From contig NZ_JAVIFU010000035.1 of the NCBI RefSeq assembly GCF_031157315.1, positions 1-64,000 of the forward strand: a stretch of 64,000 nucleotides of DNA. The letters run 5' to 3'. The notes under the pieces are model-generated. The model did no database searches. It saw only the letters and a program-made list of their open reading frames with translations, and had not been told where the DNA came from. Positions within the stretch are counted from its first letter, which is position 1. Every line of letters starts with the position of its first letter. Origin of the DNA: Paenibacillus sp. LHD-38 (GTDB lineage Bacteria; Bacillota; Bacilli; Paenibacillales; Paenibacillaceae). Positions 22,103-30,852 of the stretch are shown in pieces. A program made the translations under genes and the position numbers.

Positions 22103-22885
22103 ATGTTTGAGTCAAAAAGACGCGCATTTCTATTATTATTCGTATCCATTGCGTTAGGATTAATAGCTGTTATTCTATTCTCCACGTATATGCAGGAAAC
22201 GAAGGAAAGCATGGGAGAACTGGTTATGGTTCAGGTCGCGGGAAATGACATTCCTGCGGGCCAGCTCATCACCGAGGACCTGCTGACGGAAGAGCAAATT
22301 CCCCGCAAGTATATGCTGGATTCTCTTATCCAATCGCCTGCCGAGCTTGTCGGTAAGGTATCGATGGTTCCGATCGCCAAAGGAGCGGTTATCACTTCTG
22401 TCATGCTTAGAGACAACAGTCTCGTATCGGGCGAGTACCGCCAAGTTATGCTTCGCGCGCCCATGTCCGTATTCGATGACCAGATCGATGCTTATGACGA
22501 GGTTGATATTCTTGTTTCTTACGAACAGGAGGGCGGCGCCAAGGAAGCTGCGGCGGATCGAAGAACGACGAAGGTGCTCCTCAAAGGGGTAACGGTAAGC
22601 AGTGTACATAAGAGCGGCGACGAAACGGTTGCAGTAGGCGTGCTCCTGAAGCTCGCTGACACGAAGAGCCTGATATGGGCACTTAATTATGGCAAAGAGG
22701 TACGGCTGCTCAAAACAGGCAATGCGAAAGCCTCGCAAGAGACTCTAATGGCCGAGGAGCCTATAGCAGCAGAACCGGCACCAAGTCCGAAGCCAACTGC
22801 CAAACCTGCGGCAGCCGCAACCGCTAAGCCGGCAGTAAAACCGACGACGCCAGCTGCCGTTACGCCGCCGAAGGGAGGAGAATAA
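22103..22885 (+). CDS. cpaB: Flp pilus assembly protein CpaB/RcpC (SAF domain)
   Basis: A 260-residue protein with an N-terminal membrane anchor (FLLLFVSIALGLIAVILFS), an SAF domain (VQVAGNDIPAGQLITEDLLTEEQ...GKVSMVPIAKGAVI, about 43-100) and an RcpC-like domain. An Ala/Pro/Lys-rich, low-complexity tail (PAPSPKPTAKPAAAATAKP) lies at its C-terminus. CpaB homologues organise Tad pilus export in the cell envelope; here, in a monoderm, the tail may reach into the cell wall. It lies 4 bp before the CpaE-like gene. Confidence 0.85.
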   Translation: MFESKRRAFLLLFVSIALGLIAVILFSTYMQETKESMGELVMVQVAGNDIPAGQLITEDLLTEEQIPRKYMLDSLIQSPAELVGKVSMVPIAKGAVITSVMLRDNSLVSGEYRQVMLRAPMSVFDDQIDAYDEVDILVSYEQEGGAKEAAADRRTTKVLLKGVTVSSVHKSGDETVAVGVLLKLADTKSLIWALNYGKEVRLLKTGNAKASQETLMAEEPIAAEPAPSPKPTAKPAAAATAKPAVKPTTPAAVTPPKGGE

Positions 22886-22889
22886 GCCT

Positions 22890-24101
22890 GTGAACACTGC
22901 CAAAATATCAATCATTACAGACGACAGCCGCCTGATGCAGCAGCTCGTCCAGCATGTCAACTTCCTCAATCTGAGCATTGGAGAAACCATTGATAAGCCG
23001 AGAGAGGCTTACATGCATCTGCATCCGCTGGAACCGCGGGTCGTGCTCCTTGCCGAGCCTCTCGAGGAGATGAGCATTCCGCAAATCGTACAGCAATTAA
23101 AAAAAGTAAACAGCAGCGCACCTATTATTTTCATGTCGCGCGAGGGACGGTTCGAGCAAATACGCGAGCTGTACCGCTGCGGGGTATCCGACGTTCTCCG
23201 CGTTCCGGATGAGCTTGGGCAGCTCGAGCTGCTGTTGGATAAAACCGTGCGCCAAACTACGGATAACCGGGACCGGAGCAGATCCGCCGGATCAACGGGC
23301 TCGGAAGGCGGCGAGGTTATTGCTCTTTATAGCGCCAAAGGCGGCTCGGGTACGACAACGGCAGGCATTAATTTGGCGCAAGGGCTAGCGATTCAGTCCG
23401 GAGCCCGTGTCCTGCTTATCGACTTAAACATGCAATTTGGCGGTTTACAGCAATATCTCGATATCCAATTCGAGAGAAATTTAGGTGATTTGAAGTCCGT
23501 GCTTAGGGAGTTGACTTACAGCCAGTTAGATAATGTCCTGTACAAGCTGGCTCCTTCAGATGTTCATCTGCTGCTGTCGCCGGCTCACCCGCAGGAGGCT
23601 GAAAACTTTAAAGGCGAGGATATCGAGCTTTTATTCGCCGCTTGCCGCGCGCATTTTGATTATATCGTGCTGGATTTACCGAAGGAACTGAATGAAATAT
23701 CGATATGTGCGCTCGGTCAGGCTGATCGCGTGCTGTATCTGCTGCATTTGGACCGGCCGTCGATTGTGAGGATGAAAGGCGTTTTTGATATTTTGGAGCG
23801 CTATCATTTGACCCATGAGGAGAAGCTTTCCATTGTGGTGAACAGGCACAGCAAAAAAAATGACGTCACGCTGGAGCATCTGAAGAAAATGACGATGATT
23901 CCCGTTGTCGGCGTTTTGTCAGAGGACGTCAAGCGCAACGTACAAACGTCTATGAATCTTGGAAAGCCGCTTTTGACCGAGAAGAAGGTGAAGGGACTAA
24001 AGGGCCCTGCGAAGGATTACATGACTCTGGCTGCAGCATTGCTTAAGCAAGAAGGGGGCGTGAACCGTGTCCATCTTCCATCAGCTAAGCAGTCGTCTTG
24101 A
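22890..24101 (+). CDS. cpaE: CpaE/TadZ-like localisation ATPase
   Basis: A 403-residue protein with an N-terminal receiver-like domain (about 1-120) and a MinD/ParA-type ATPase domain. The deviant Walker A is seen as YSAKGGSGTTTAGINLA (about 148-164), with LLIDLNMQFGG and YIVLDLPKEL later. TadZ/CpaE proteins place the Tad machinery in the cell. The start is GTG at 22890. It overlaps the next gene by 35 bp, which points to translational coupling. Confidence 0.88.
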   Translation: MNTAKISIITDDSRLMQQLVQHVNFLNLSIGETIDKPREAYMHLHPLEPRVVLLAEPLEEMSIPQIVQQLKKVNSSAPIIFMSREGRFEQIRELYRCGVSDVLRVPDELGQLELLLDKTVRQTTDNRDRSRSAGSTGSEGGEVIALYSAKGGSGTTTAGINLAQGLAIQSGARVLLIDLNMQFGGLQQYLDIQFERNLGDLKSVLRELTYSQLDNVLYKLAPSDVHLLLSPAHPQEAENFKGEDIELLFAACRAHFDYIVLDLPKELNEISICALGQADRVLYLLHLDRPSIVRMKGVFDILERYHLTHEEKLSIVVNRHSKKNDVTLEHLKKMTMIPVVGVLSEDVKRNVQTSMNLGKPLLTEKKVKGLKGPAKDYMTLAAALLKQEGGVNRVHLPSAKQSS

Positions 24102-25410
24102 GGATTCGCCGAAAGTTGAAAAGACCGCGCAGGATTATATTGACTACTTGTTCAACCATTACAAGGAAAGGCTCCTAAAAGAAACGAATCTGGATCAATT
24201 AATTAAGCTTCCCAACTTTCAGAAGCGGCGGACGATCGAGAAGCTGATTACCGACATGCTGGAGCAGGAGAAGGTCATTATTACACAGCTCGACAAAACG
24301 AAGCTGCTGGATATGATTCTCAATGATTCGGTTGGCTATGGTCCGCTGGAGCCTCTGCTGCAGGATGAGGATATTACTGAAATCATGGTAAACGGTCCGA
24401 ATGAAGTGTACATAGAGAAAAAAGGCACCATAACGCTTTCGAACATATCGTTCAAAAATCAAGAGCATATTCGTCATATTATTGACCGAATCGTTGCGCC
24501 GATCGGCAGACGGATCGATGAAAGCTCGCCGCTAGTAGACGGAAGGCTTGAAGACGGCAGCCGGATTAACGCCGCTATTCCTCCGATTGCTCTGTACGGC
24601 CCCGTGCTGACCATTCGAAAGTTCAAGAAGGACCCGTACGTTATGCACAACCTGCTTGAATTTCAATCGCTGTCGAAAAAAATGTCTGAGTTTCTTGAGG
24701 CGGCGGCGGCCGGAAAGATGAATATTCTGATTTCTGGCGGTACAGGCAGCGGGAAAACGACGCTTTTAAACGTCGTCTCCGCAGCCATTCCCGTCGGGGA
24801 ACGCGTCATTACGATTGAGGATATGGCTGAGCTTAGACTAGGTCGTAAAAACTGCGTTTCCTTGGAGGCAAGGCCTGCGAACATGGAGGGAAGCGGCGAA
24901 ATTACGATACGCCATCTCGTGCGCAACGCGCTTAGGATGCGGCCGGACCGCATTATTGTCGGCGAGGTTCGCGGCGGAGAAGCGATGGATATGCTGCAAG
25001 CGATGAATACCGGTCACGAAGGCTCGCTGACAACGATTCATGCCAATACGCCTCGCGATGCGATGTCGCGTTTGGAGGCGATGATTCTGATGAGCAATAC
25101 CTCGATGACGGCCGAGGTCGTGAGGCCGTTTATTTCCGCCGCGATCCAGATCGTCGTTCAAACGCTTCGATTATCTGACGGCTCGCGAAAGGTCGTATCC
25201 ATTGCCGAGGCGGTGAATGAAGCGGGCGAGCTGAAGCTCGTGGATATTTTCCGCTATGTGAGAACAGGCACGAGCGTAAACGGAAAAAGCATAGGACGGT
25301 ATGAAACAACGGGCTACGTTCCGAATTGTCATGAGAAGTTGAAGACATACGGATATGACCTTGGCATTGATTTTTTTGCTGCGGGGCAGGAGGAAGTAAC
25401 TCATGTCTAA
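24067..25410 (+). CDS. cpaF: Tad secretion ATPase CpaF/TadA
   Basis: A 447-residue type II/IV secretion ATPase. It shows Walker A NILISGGTGSGKTTLLN (about 219-235), an Asp box (VITIEDMAELRL), Walker B (RPDRIIVGEVRGGEAMDML) and a His box (GHEGSLTTIHANTPRDA). It powers pilin assembly. The start is GTG at 24067, inside the end of the CpaE gene, with GGGGG upstream. It overlaps the tadB gene by 8 bp. Confidence 0.93.
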   Translation: MSIFHQLSSRLEDSPKVEKTAQDYIDYLFNHYKERLLKETNLDQLIKLPNFQKRRTIEKLITDMLEQEKVIITQLDKTKLLDMILNDSVGYGPLEPLLQDEDITEIMVNGPNEVYIEKKGTITLSNISFKNQEHIRHIIDRIVAPIGRRIDESSPLVDGRLEDGSRINAAIPPIALYGPVLTIRKFKKDPYVMHNLLEFQSLSKKMSEFLEAAAAGKMNILISGGTGSGKTTLLNVVSAAIPVGERVITIEDMAELRLGRKNCVSLEARPANMEGSGEITIRHLVRNALRMRPDRIIVGEVRGGEAMDMLQAMNTGHEGSLTTIHANTPRDAMSRLEAMILMSNTSMTAEVVRPFISAAIQIVVQTLRLSDGSRKVVSIAEAVNEAGELKLVDIFRYVRTGTSVNGKSIGRYETTGYVPNCHEKLKTYGYDLGIDFFAAGQEEVTHV

Positions 25411-26344
25411 CGAGGTTTGGTTATGCATCGTCTTGTTTTTCACCGTAGCGCTCGGCACGCTCGGTATCTATGAGCTAGGCAGCGTGCGCAAACGGATGAA
25501 TGGCCTTTACCGCAAGCTGGATGAGCTGCATACGGAGGAGGCAAAAGCCTCGCGAGGAACCTATCATCGGCTCTCTCTCCGTTTTAAGCAAACGGAGTAC
25601 GGACGGAGCCTGGAGGACCGTTTGACAGCCTCTAACTTAAAGCGGAGCCCGCTCGATTGGCTTCTCATTTTGATCGTTTTGTGGGTCTTGCTTTCCATAC
25701 TCGTAGAACGGCTGATGGGACTGGGCATGCCTTACAATCTGCTTGCTGCATATTTTGTGACCAATTTGGGCTCGAAGCAATGGCTTAAATCCCGAAGCAA
25801 TAAGTTCAGCCAGCTAATTAACCGGCAGCTGCCCGAAGTATGCCGCATGCTGTCAAGCTGCATTCGCGCCGGTATGAGCGTACAGCAAGGCATCGATATC
25901 GTAGCGAAAGAGCTGAAGCCGCCTGCGGGATTATTGTTTCAAACCATGTCCAGGGAGCTCAAAATGGGTACAACGCTGCATTTGGTGCTGGAGCGCGTGC
26001 ATGAACGTTTTTCGAGCAAGGATATTCGCTTGCTGACGCAGACGATTATCGTGCAGCGGCAGGCGGGAGGCAATCTTGGCCAGGCGCTTGACCATTTAGC
26101 GAAAACGCTTGAGGAGCGCGAGCGCATGAACAAAGAGATCAGCAATCAGACAGCGGAATCTCGTTATATTGCGCTCACGCTGGCGTTAATGCCCGTTTTC
26201 TTGATCGTCGTATTCAATATGGTGTTTAAAGGATTTATTATGCCCATATTCACTGTACCCGGCATGGTCCTAGTGGCTGTTGTACTGCTGTTGATGACGG
26301 CTGGTTTCCTGATGATTCGCAAAGTATCCAATATAAAGGCGTGA
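25403..26344 (+). CDS. tadB: TadB-like inner membrane platform protein
   Basis: A 313-residue T2SSF-type membrane protein. It has an N-terminal helix, two central helices (about 82-125), a cytoplasmic T2SSF helical region (LPEVCRMLSSCIRAGMSVQQGI...QTIIVQRQAGGNLGQAL) and two C-terminal helices. With TadC it forms the platform on which CpaF acts. Confidence 0.88.
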   Translation: MSNEVWLCIVLFFTVALGTLGIYELGSVRKRMNGLYRKLDELHTEEAKASRGTYHRLSLRFKQTEYGRSLEDRLTASNLKRSPLDWLLILIVLWVLLSILVERLMGLGMPYNLLAAYFVTNLGSKQWLKSRSNKFSQLINRQLPEVCRMLSSCIRAGMSVQQGIDIVAKELKPPAGLLFQTMSRELKMGTTLHLVLERVHERFSSKDIRLLTQTIIVQRQAGGNLGQALDHLAKTLEERERMNKEISNQTAESRYIALTLALMPVFLIVVFNMVFKGFIMPIFTVPGMVLVAVVLLLMTAGFLMIRKVSNIKA

Positions 26345-26348
26345 AGAT

Positions 26349-27281
26349 ATGAATGAGTGGACAGAACCGTTGTTGTATGCGGGATTCGCCGTTTGGTGCT
26401 TATCTATGCTGTTATTCTGGCGATACCGCCTACATCGCATAGCATTGCTAAAGCGGCTGGGCTTGATCAAGCAGGAGCGGAAAAAGAAAGAAAAATGGAC
26501 AAACCGTTTCTCCGTACGCGTTTTCGCTTGGTCCAAGCAGCTTGCGCCGCTTGGGCGCCGCTTTCGGATGTTCTCGAACGAGGAGGAGCTGGAGCGGAAA
26601 ATAGCGCTAGCGGGCTATCCCGGAGGCTTGCAGCTCGATTCCTATTACGGTTTTCGTTTTTTGTGCCTATTCTCCGGGTTGTTCGGAGGCACGATTTTAT
26701 CCTGGCTCGGCATTGGCGGCGGCGGTACGATTCTTGCTCTGTTCGCGGCAGGCCTTGTGTTTCCGCCAATGTGGATTCGCTCGGCTGCCGCGCGGAGACA
26801 GGAGCAAATCGCGATTGAGCTTCCTGATTTTATGGATGCCATGAGCGTGACGCTGCAAGCCGGCGTGCCGCTGGATCCTGCGATGAAGCAAATCGTGAAG
26901 ACGATGGATGGGCCTCTGCAGGAGGAAATGAGCCGATTCCAGCAGGAACTGGATATCGGGGTGCCGAGAGAGCAGGCTTATCTGCGCTTAATGCACCGCA
27001 ATCAATGCAAGGATCTGGAGACGCTTATCCTGTCCTTGATTCAAGGAAGCAAGCTGGGCGTTCCGATAGCCAATACGTTCAAGCTGCTTGCTGAGGACAT
27101 GCGCGAATCGCGTATCGGACGAATCAAGGAAAGGGCTGCGAAGGCCGGTCCTAAGGTGACGCTTATTACGACCTTTGTTATCCTGCCGGCTGTCATCCTG
27201 TGTGTAATCGGACTGCTTGTTCTTAACTTTATGTATAACCCGGAAGGGATTGGAATTTCTTGGGATGCATTCAACATGTAA
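26349..27281 (+). CDS. tadC: TadC-like inner membrane platform protein
   Basis: A 310-residue T2SSF-domain membrane protein. It has an N-terminal helix, a central pair (FRFLCLFSGLFGGTILSWLG...ILALFAAGLVFPPMW), the T2SSF region (ELPDFMDAMSVTLQAGVPLD...QGSKLGVPIANTFKLLAEDMR) and a C-terminal helix. It starts 4 bp after tadB and ends 23 bp before the pilin start. Confidence 0.88.
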   Translation: MNEWTEPLLYAGFAVWCLSMLLFWRYRLHRIALLKRLGLIKQERKKKEKWTNRFSVRVFAWSKQLAPLGRRFRMFSNEEELERKIALAGYPGGLQLDSYYGFRFLCLFSGLFGGTILSWLGIGGGGTILALFAAGLVFPPMWIRSAAARRQEQIAIELPDFMDAMSVTLQAGVPLDPAMKQIVKTMDGPLQEEMSRFQQELDIGVPREQAYLRLMHRNQCKDLETLILSLIQGSKLGVPIANTFKLLAEDMRESRIGRIKERAAKAGPKVTLITTFVILPAVILCVIGLLVLNFMYNPEGIGISWDAFNM

Positions 27282-27304
27282 TGATGAGAGGAGGTGAACG
27301 GATC

Positions 27305-27526
27305 ATGCTGACGAATTTCGGAATCAAACTATACGGCAAATCAGTTCAAATATGGAATCATACAAAAAATCAGCGCGGCGCGCAAGCCATTGAATATATC
27401 GGGGTTGCTGCTCTTGCCGTCGTACTCATTCTCGCGATGATTAAGCTGTTTGGAAGCGACGGTGATGGAATTGCGAAAAAATTGGTCGATAAGCTTAAAG
27501 ACTTTATCGATAAAATCAGTCTTTAA
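27305..27526 (+). CDS. Flp/Fap-type pilin
   Basis: A 73-residue pilin. It has a 31-residue leader with positive charge, then the prepilin site QRG-AQAIEYIGVAALAVVL, where cleavage follows the glycine and Glu is at +5, then a hydrophobic helix and a lysine-rich tail. The start at 27305 follows an excellent AGAGGAGGTGA. A stable hairpin follows the gene (27537-27558). This is the major subunit candidate of the Tad pilus. Confidence 0.9.
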   Translation: MLTNFGIKLYGKSVQIWNHTKNQRGAQAIEYIGVAALAVVLILAMIKLFGSDGDGIAKKLVDKLKDFIDKISL

Positions 27527-27953
27527 CCGAAAAAGAGGCCGAGAAAACCATCTCGGCCGTTTGAGGCGGCTTGCAGGAAATGAACGGGGCTCCCAAGCGA
27601 TTGAATTTGTCGGGGTGCTGCCATTATTTTTGTTAATGATACTAATCGTTACCCAATTCGTCTATGCAGGCGTGACCGTCGTCGTTGCTAAGCAAGTCGC
27701 AATGGAAGGCGCGCGCGCTGCTATGGTTGAACTTACGTCGGGAGCGAATTACGAGGCTGCGGTTCGCAACGCAGCGGGCAAATATAAGGTGAACAGCCTA
27801 TCTAAGCATGAGTATATTTCTGGGTCGGATACCTTTGTCACCGTCAAGGTTACGCTGGAATCTCCCATCGTGACAGGAGGATTATTCCGATCCTCCGGCA
27901 TATCGCTTCCCGTCTCGTCAGAGGTGACGGTGCGCAAGGAAGAGTTGAAATAG
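27450..27953 (+). CDS. TadE-like pseudopilin
   Basis: A protein of up to 167 residues. It carries a second prepilin-like site, ERG-SQAIEFVGVLPLFLLM, followed by AKQVAMEGARAA and a small beta domain, which is the TadE pattern. The start is uncertain. The open frame begins at 27450 (TTG), inside the pilin gene, with an ATG at 27465. A TTG at 27561, just after the pilin's 3' hairpin, would give a short leader but has a poor ribosome site. It is likely a minor pilin processed by the same A24 peptidase. Confidence 0.8.
   Translation: MEATVMELRKNWSISLKTLSIKSVFNRKRGRENHLGRLRRLAGNERGSQAIEFVGVLPLFLLMILIVTQFVYAGVTVVVAKQVAMEGARAAMVELTSGANYEAAVRNAAGKYKVNSLSKHEYISGSDTFVTVKVTLESPIVTGGLFRSSGISLPVSSEVTVRKEELK
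27537..27558 (+). promoter_or_regulatory. stem-loop after the pilin gene
   Basis: GGCCGAGA, loop AAACCA, TCTCGGCC: a perfect 8-bp stem 11 bp after the pilin stop and without a T run. It is not a terminator. It may protect the 3' end of a processed pilin mRNA and so raise pilin over downstream genes, and it lies inside the TadE-like reading frame. Confidence 0.5.
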
Positions 27954-27971
27954 CCCGCTGGCTGAGAGGTT

Positions 27972-29702
27972 GTGATTACGATTCGAAGAAGCTTGAAACA
28001 GCGCTTCTTTCTTGCGTTGACAATCCTAATATGGATAGCTGCAGCTGTTCCTTCTGCTTTTGCGGAAGAATCTGATATTGATTCGCAGCTTGATTCCTAC
28101 ACGATTCCGGACAAAAGCGTCCCGGCGGCTCCGATCATTGTGGATACAGCCGTGCCGGATGGCTCCATTGGCAACCCGCCGACATATGAAGTAGGCGATA
28201 CCGATCCTAGTACTGGCCAGGGTGGATTGCCTGACTCGTCTGGTGGAAGCGGACAAATTCCAGGCTATGATTCGGGCGGCGGTTCGCAAGGAGGATCCGT
28301 TGACGGTAAAGGGGATGGGCCTCCGAAAGTCGGCGGTATAGACGGGGCAAACCCTCAATCCCCCGAGAAGCCAGGCAGCGAGGGAACCCCCGATGGAACG
28401 AATGATCCTCAGGGTCCTCAGCTGCCGGGAACAGACGGCGGCAGCAGCTCGCCGGGAGGCTCCGATCCGCAGACGGGTGAGGCTGACGGTACGGGTCAAA
28501 CCGGAACAGAGAATACCGGAACAGAGAATACAGAGACGTCGAATACCGAGACGTCGGATACCGATGAGCAGAGCACAAAGGACCCAGAAAGCAAGCCATG
28601 GTATGAGGGCTTCTTTAATCATGTTAAGCAAGCGGCGACGGGTGCATTGGCCGGCGCCATTGGAGCTGCTATCGTCATTGTTGTCGTCGTAGCGGTTGCG
28701 GCAGTGCTTGGCGTAACGATTGGCGTACCTTTATTGATTGTGGCGGCAGCCGCGGGAATAATCGCGGGAGCTGTATATGCTTTATATGCAGGAGATTCCT
28801 TTAATTTCCTGAAGGGGATCGGGATTGGCGGACTGGCTGCGGTATCGGTTATTTCTATCGGCCAAGCTGGAATTGCCGCGGCCTTCCGCGGCGGTTGGCA
28901 GCTCCTTACGAATGTGGGGGTGCGGGGAGCCTTGCGGGCCGCAGGCTCGCGAATAGCCACCTTCGCGCAGGGGGCATTCGGCGCGTTTAGAAACGGCATT
29001 GCCGCATTGGCGCGTACGCCGATCACAACGCTTAAATCGGCGATTGTGTCGAAAACGTTTGGTTTTACGGTTTTGCTTAATATGGGAACGAGCGTATTCA
29101 GCAAGCTTGCTTTCGAGGGAGAAATGCCCGGCCTGCAGGAAGGGGCTTTGATGCTCGCGGAAAGTGTAGCCGGGGCGCTTATTTTTGATAAAATTGGAGA
29201 TATCATCGGCAAGCAGGCGCTGAGCAAGCTGGGCAAACGGCTGTCCTCCTTTGTTGCGAGCGCTTTTGAGTCCATGACGATCAATGTGCTGCTTAAGCGC
29301 GAGAATGCGGATCCGGGGAGCGCATCGCAGGTTGGCTTTTTCAAAGCATTTATTCTGCAGCCGCTGCTGGGATTTCGTTTGAACCGTTGGCGGACGAATG
29401 AACAGGTAGGCACGGCGCTGTCCGATCTTGAGGCCAGAGGCATCACGGTAGATTCCTCGAACATTGGCAACAAAAAAATGACGAATGTACAGCTTGACCG
29501 GCTTTGGAGCAACGGCGCGAACCCCAATTCGGTGCGTCACTGGGGGCAAGACGGGCATCAGGTTACCCAAAATCAATATGACCGGCTGCTGGAGAACCAA
29601 GATAAGCTGACACAGATGGAGAACAAGCAGGAAATCTTCGAGAAGCTGACAGAGAAAGCGATTGAGGAGCCGGTTAAGGATAAATTCGGACTAGGGAAGT
29701 GA
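27972..29702 (+). CDS. large secreted/membrane protein of the Tad locus, unknown family
   Basis: A 576-residue protein that I do not recognise. It has a signal peptide or anchor (FFLALTILIWIAAAVPSAFA, to about residue 31), then a low-complexity segment rich in Gly, Pro, Ser, Thr and Asp (about 60-210). That segment includes TENTGTENTETSNTETSDT, an imperfect 5-7 residue repeat. Two or three strongly hydrophobic stretches follow (about 218-285), then a mixed helical region with Gly/Ala-rich segments and a charged C-terminus (LTQMENKQEIFEKLTEKAIEEP). The start is GTG at 27972. It lies between tadE and a small membrane protein in the same operon, and its stop overlaps the next start. It could be a pilus-tip adhesin, a scaffold or an exported effector; nothing in the sequence decides. 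Confidence 0.7.
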   Translation: MITIRRSLKQRFFLALTILIWIAAAVPSAFAEESDIDSQLDSYTIPDKSVPAAPIIVDTAVPDGSIGNPPTYEVGDTDPSTGQGGLPDSSGGSGQIPGYDSGGGSQGGSVDGKGDGPPKVGGIDGANPQSPEKPGSEGTPDGTNDPQGPQLPGTDGGSSSPGGSDPQTGEADGTGQTGTENTGTENTETSNTETSDTDEQSTKDPESKPWYEGFFNHVKQAATGALAGAIGAAIVIVVVVAVAAVLGVTIGVPLLIVAAAAGIIAGAVYALYAGDSFNFLKGIGIGGLAAVSVISIGQAGIAAAFRGGWQLLTNVGVRGALRAAGSRIATFAQGAFGAFRNGIAALARTPITTLKSAIVSKTFGFTVLLNMGTSVFSKLAFEGEMPGLQEGALMLAESVAGALIFDKIGDIIGKQALSKLGKRLSSFVASAFESMTINVLLKRENADPGSASQVGFFKAFILQPLLGFRLNRWRTNEQVGTALSDLEARGITVDSSNIGNKKMTNVQLDRLWSNGANPNSVRHWGQDGHQVTQNQYDRLLENQDKLTQMENKQEIFEKLTEKAIEEPVKDKFGLGK

Positions 29703-30001
29703 ATGGGATGCTGAAGCGGATCCGGGAGCTGGAGGATAAGCAGCTGCTTCGCGGCGTGTGGTGGAATACCGGTATTTTTGCAGTTGTATTTCTTATATTA
29801 TGCTACTTGGCCGGCGATCAGGATTATGTGAGCTTCCAAGCTGCAGTCATTATATTGATTGTCGTTTATATTCCAGGCCTGTTGCTTTTGCTGGCTATGT
29901 ATATCAAAGCAGATGCTGAAACGCGGAAAGCCTATAACATGCGGATCGGGTTAGTTGCAGCCGCCGGCGTTATTATAACGCTGTGGAGGTATATGAATTA
30001 G
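29699..30001 (+). CDS. small membrane protein of the Tad locus
   Basis: A 100-residue protein with an N-terminal charged stretch and three hydrophobic segments (about 21-38, 47-67 and 82-96). The GTG start overlaps the previous stop as GTGA; an in-frame ATG at 29708 is an alternative. No family is recognised. The tight coupling to the 576-residue protein suggests that the two work together. Confidence 0.65.
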   Translation: MNGMLKRIRELEDKQLLRGVWWNTGIFAVVFLILCYLAGDQDYVSFQAAVIILIVVYIPGLLLLLAMYIKADAETRKAYNMRIGLVAAAGVIITLWRYMN

Positions 30002-30032
30002 CGACAGCCGGAGAAAAGGATGTGTATCATCG

Positions 30033-30836
30033 TTGCATAAAAGAATGGCATTATTATTTTTATCCATGAGCCTCGCTTCCGTTATGCTTGCAGGCTGCTT
30101 TGGGGGGGCCGAGTCCACGGAAGGCGGAGTGCCTTCCAACGACATTGTTGCCGAATCGCCGTCCCCGGTTCCTTCGCCGGAGAACACACCATCCAGTGAA
30201 GAGGAGCAAAGCACGGAGACACCTGAGGAATCTGCACAGCCAGAGCCTATTCAGGTTAAGGATATCGCAGGGCATACGTCTGAGACATACATAATGCAGC
30301 TGCTGCAAAGCGGGAGCATCGAACCGGATACGGACGGCAACTTCCGGCCAAACGAGGCCATTACAAGATCGGAATTCATCCATTGGATGTACGGATATGA
30401 CAACAAAGGAATTAAGCCTTATAAGCCTTCGGAACCGAGCTTCATCGACGTGCCGAAGGAGCATGCCGACTTTGAGCTGATTGAAGGTTTGCACCAAGCC
30501 GGAGTCATTACTGGATTCCCGGATGAATCCATGAAGCTGGATAAGGAGCTTACCCGCGAAGAGCTGTGCTTGCTATGGGCTTGGTATCAAAGCGCGGATA
30601 GTGTAATCGACCCGATTATCCCGCTCGCATCCGCGGAGCTTAGCTTGAAGCCTTATGGAGACGGGGATAAGGTGGGCCAAATATTCATCAGGGCCGTCGA
30701 TCAATATTTGACCAATGAAGATGTTTCCTACACGGCCGTGTTCGGCAAAACGCCGAAGCTGAATCCGCAAGGATCGGTAACAAGGGCGGAAGCGGCACAA
30801 TGGATCGTATCGTACAGTGATAAGAACGAACAGTAA
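30033..30836 (+). CDS. SLH-domain lipoprotein of the Tad locus
   Basis: A 267-residue protein with a lipobox (LAGC, Cys about 21), a Ser/Glu/Pro linker to about 75, and SLH-type repeats. The repeats are seen as ITRSEFIHWMYGYD, FIDVPKEHADFELIEGLHQAGVITGFPD, ELTREELCLLWAWY and VTRAEAAQWIVSYS. The lipid anchor and SLH domains would tie the membrane to wall polymers. The start is TTG at 30033, 10 nt after AAAGGATG. It is co-directional with the Tad genes and overlaps the long reading of the next ORF, whose real start is 30853. Confidence 0.82.
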   Translation: MHKRMALLFLSMSLASVMLAGCFGGAESTEGGVPSNDIVAESPSPVPSPENTPSSEEEQSTETPEESAQPEPIQVKDIAGHTSETYIMQLLQSGSIEPDTDGNFRPNEAITRSEFIHWMYGYDNKGIKPYKPSEPSFIDVPKEHADFELIEGLHQAGVITGFPDESMKLDKELTREELCLLWAWYQSADSVIDPIIPLASAELSLKPYGDGDKVGQIFIRAVDQYLTNEDVSYTAVFGKTPKLNPQGSVTRAEAAQWIVSYSDKNEQ

Positions 30837-30852
30837 GAAGGGTGATGCGGTG

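Noticed and set aside
28619..29527. 302-codon open frame on the minus strand inside the 576-residue Tad-locus gene
   Set aside because: The Ala/Pro/Ser-rich product mirrors the low-complexity plus strand. The plus-strand gene fits the operon with GTGA coupling, and the minus frame has no ribosome site.
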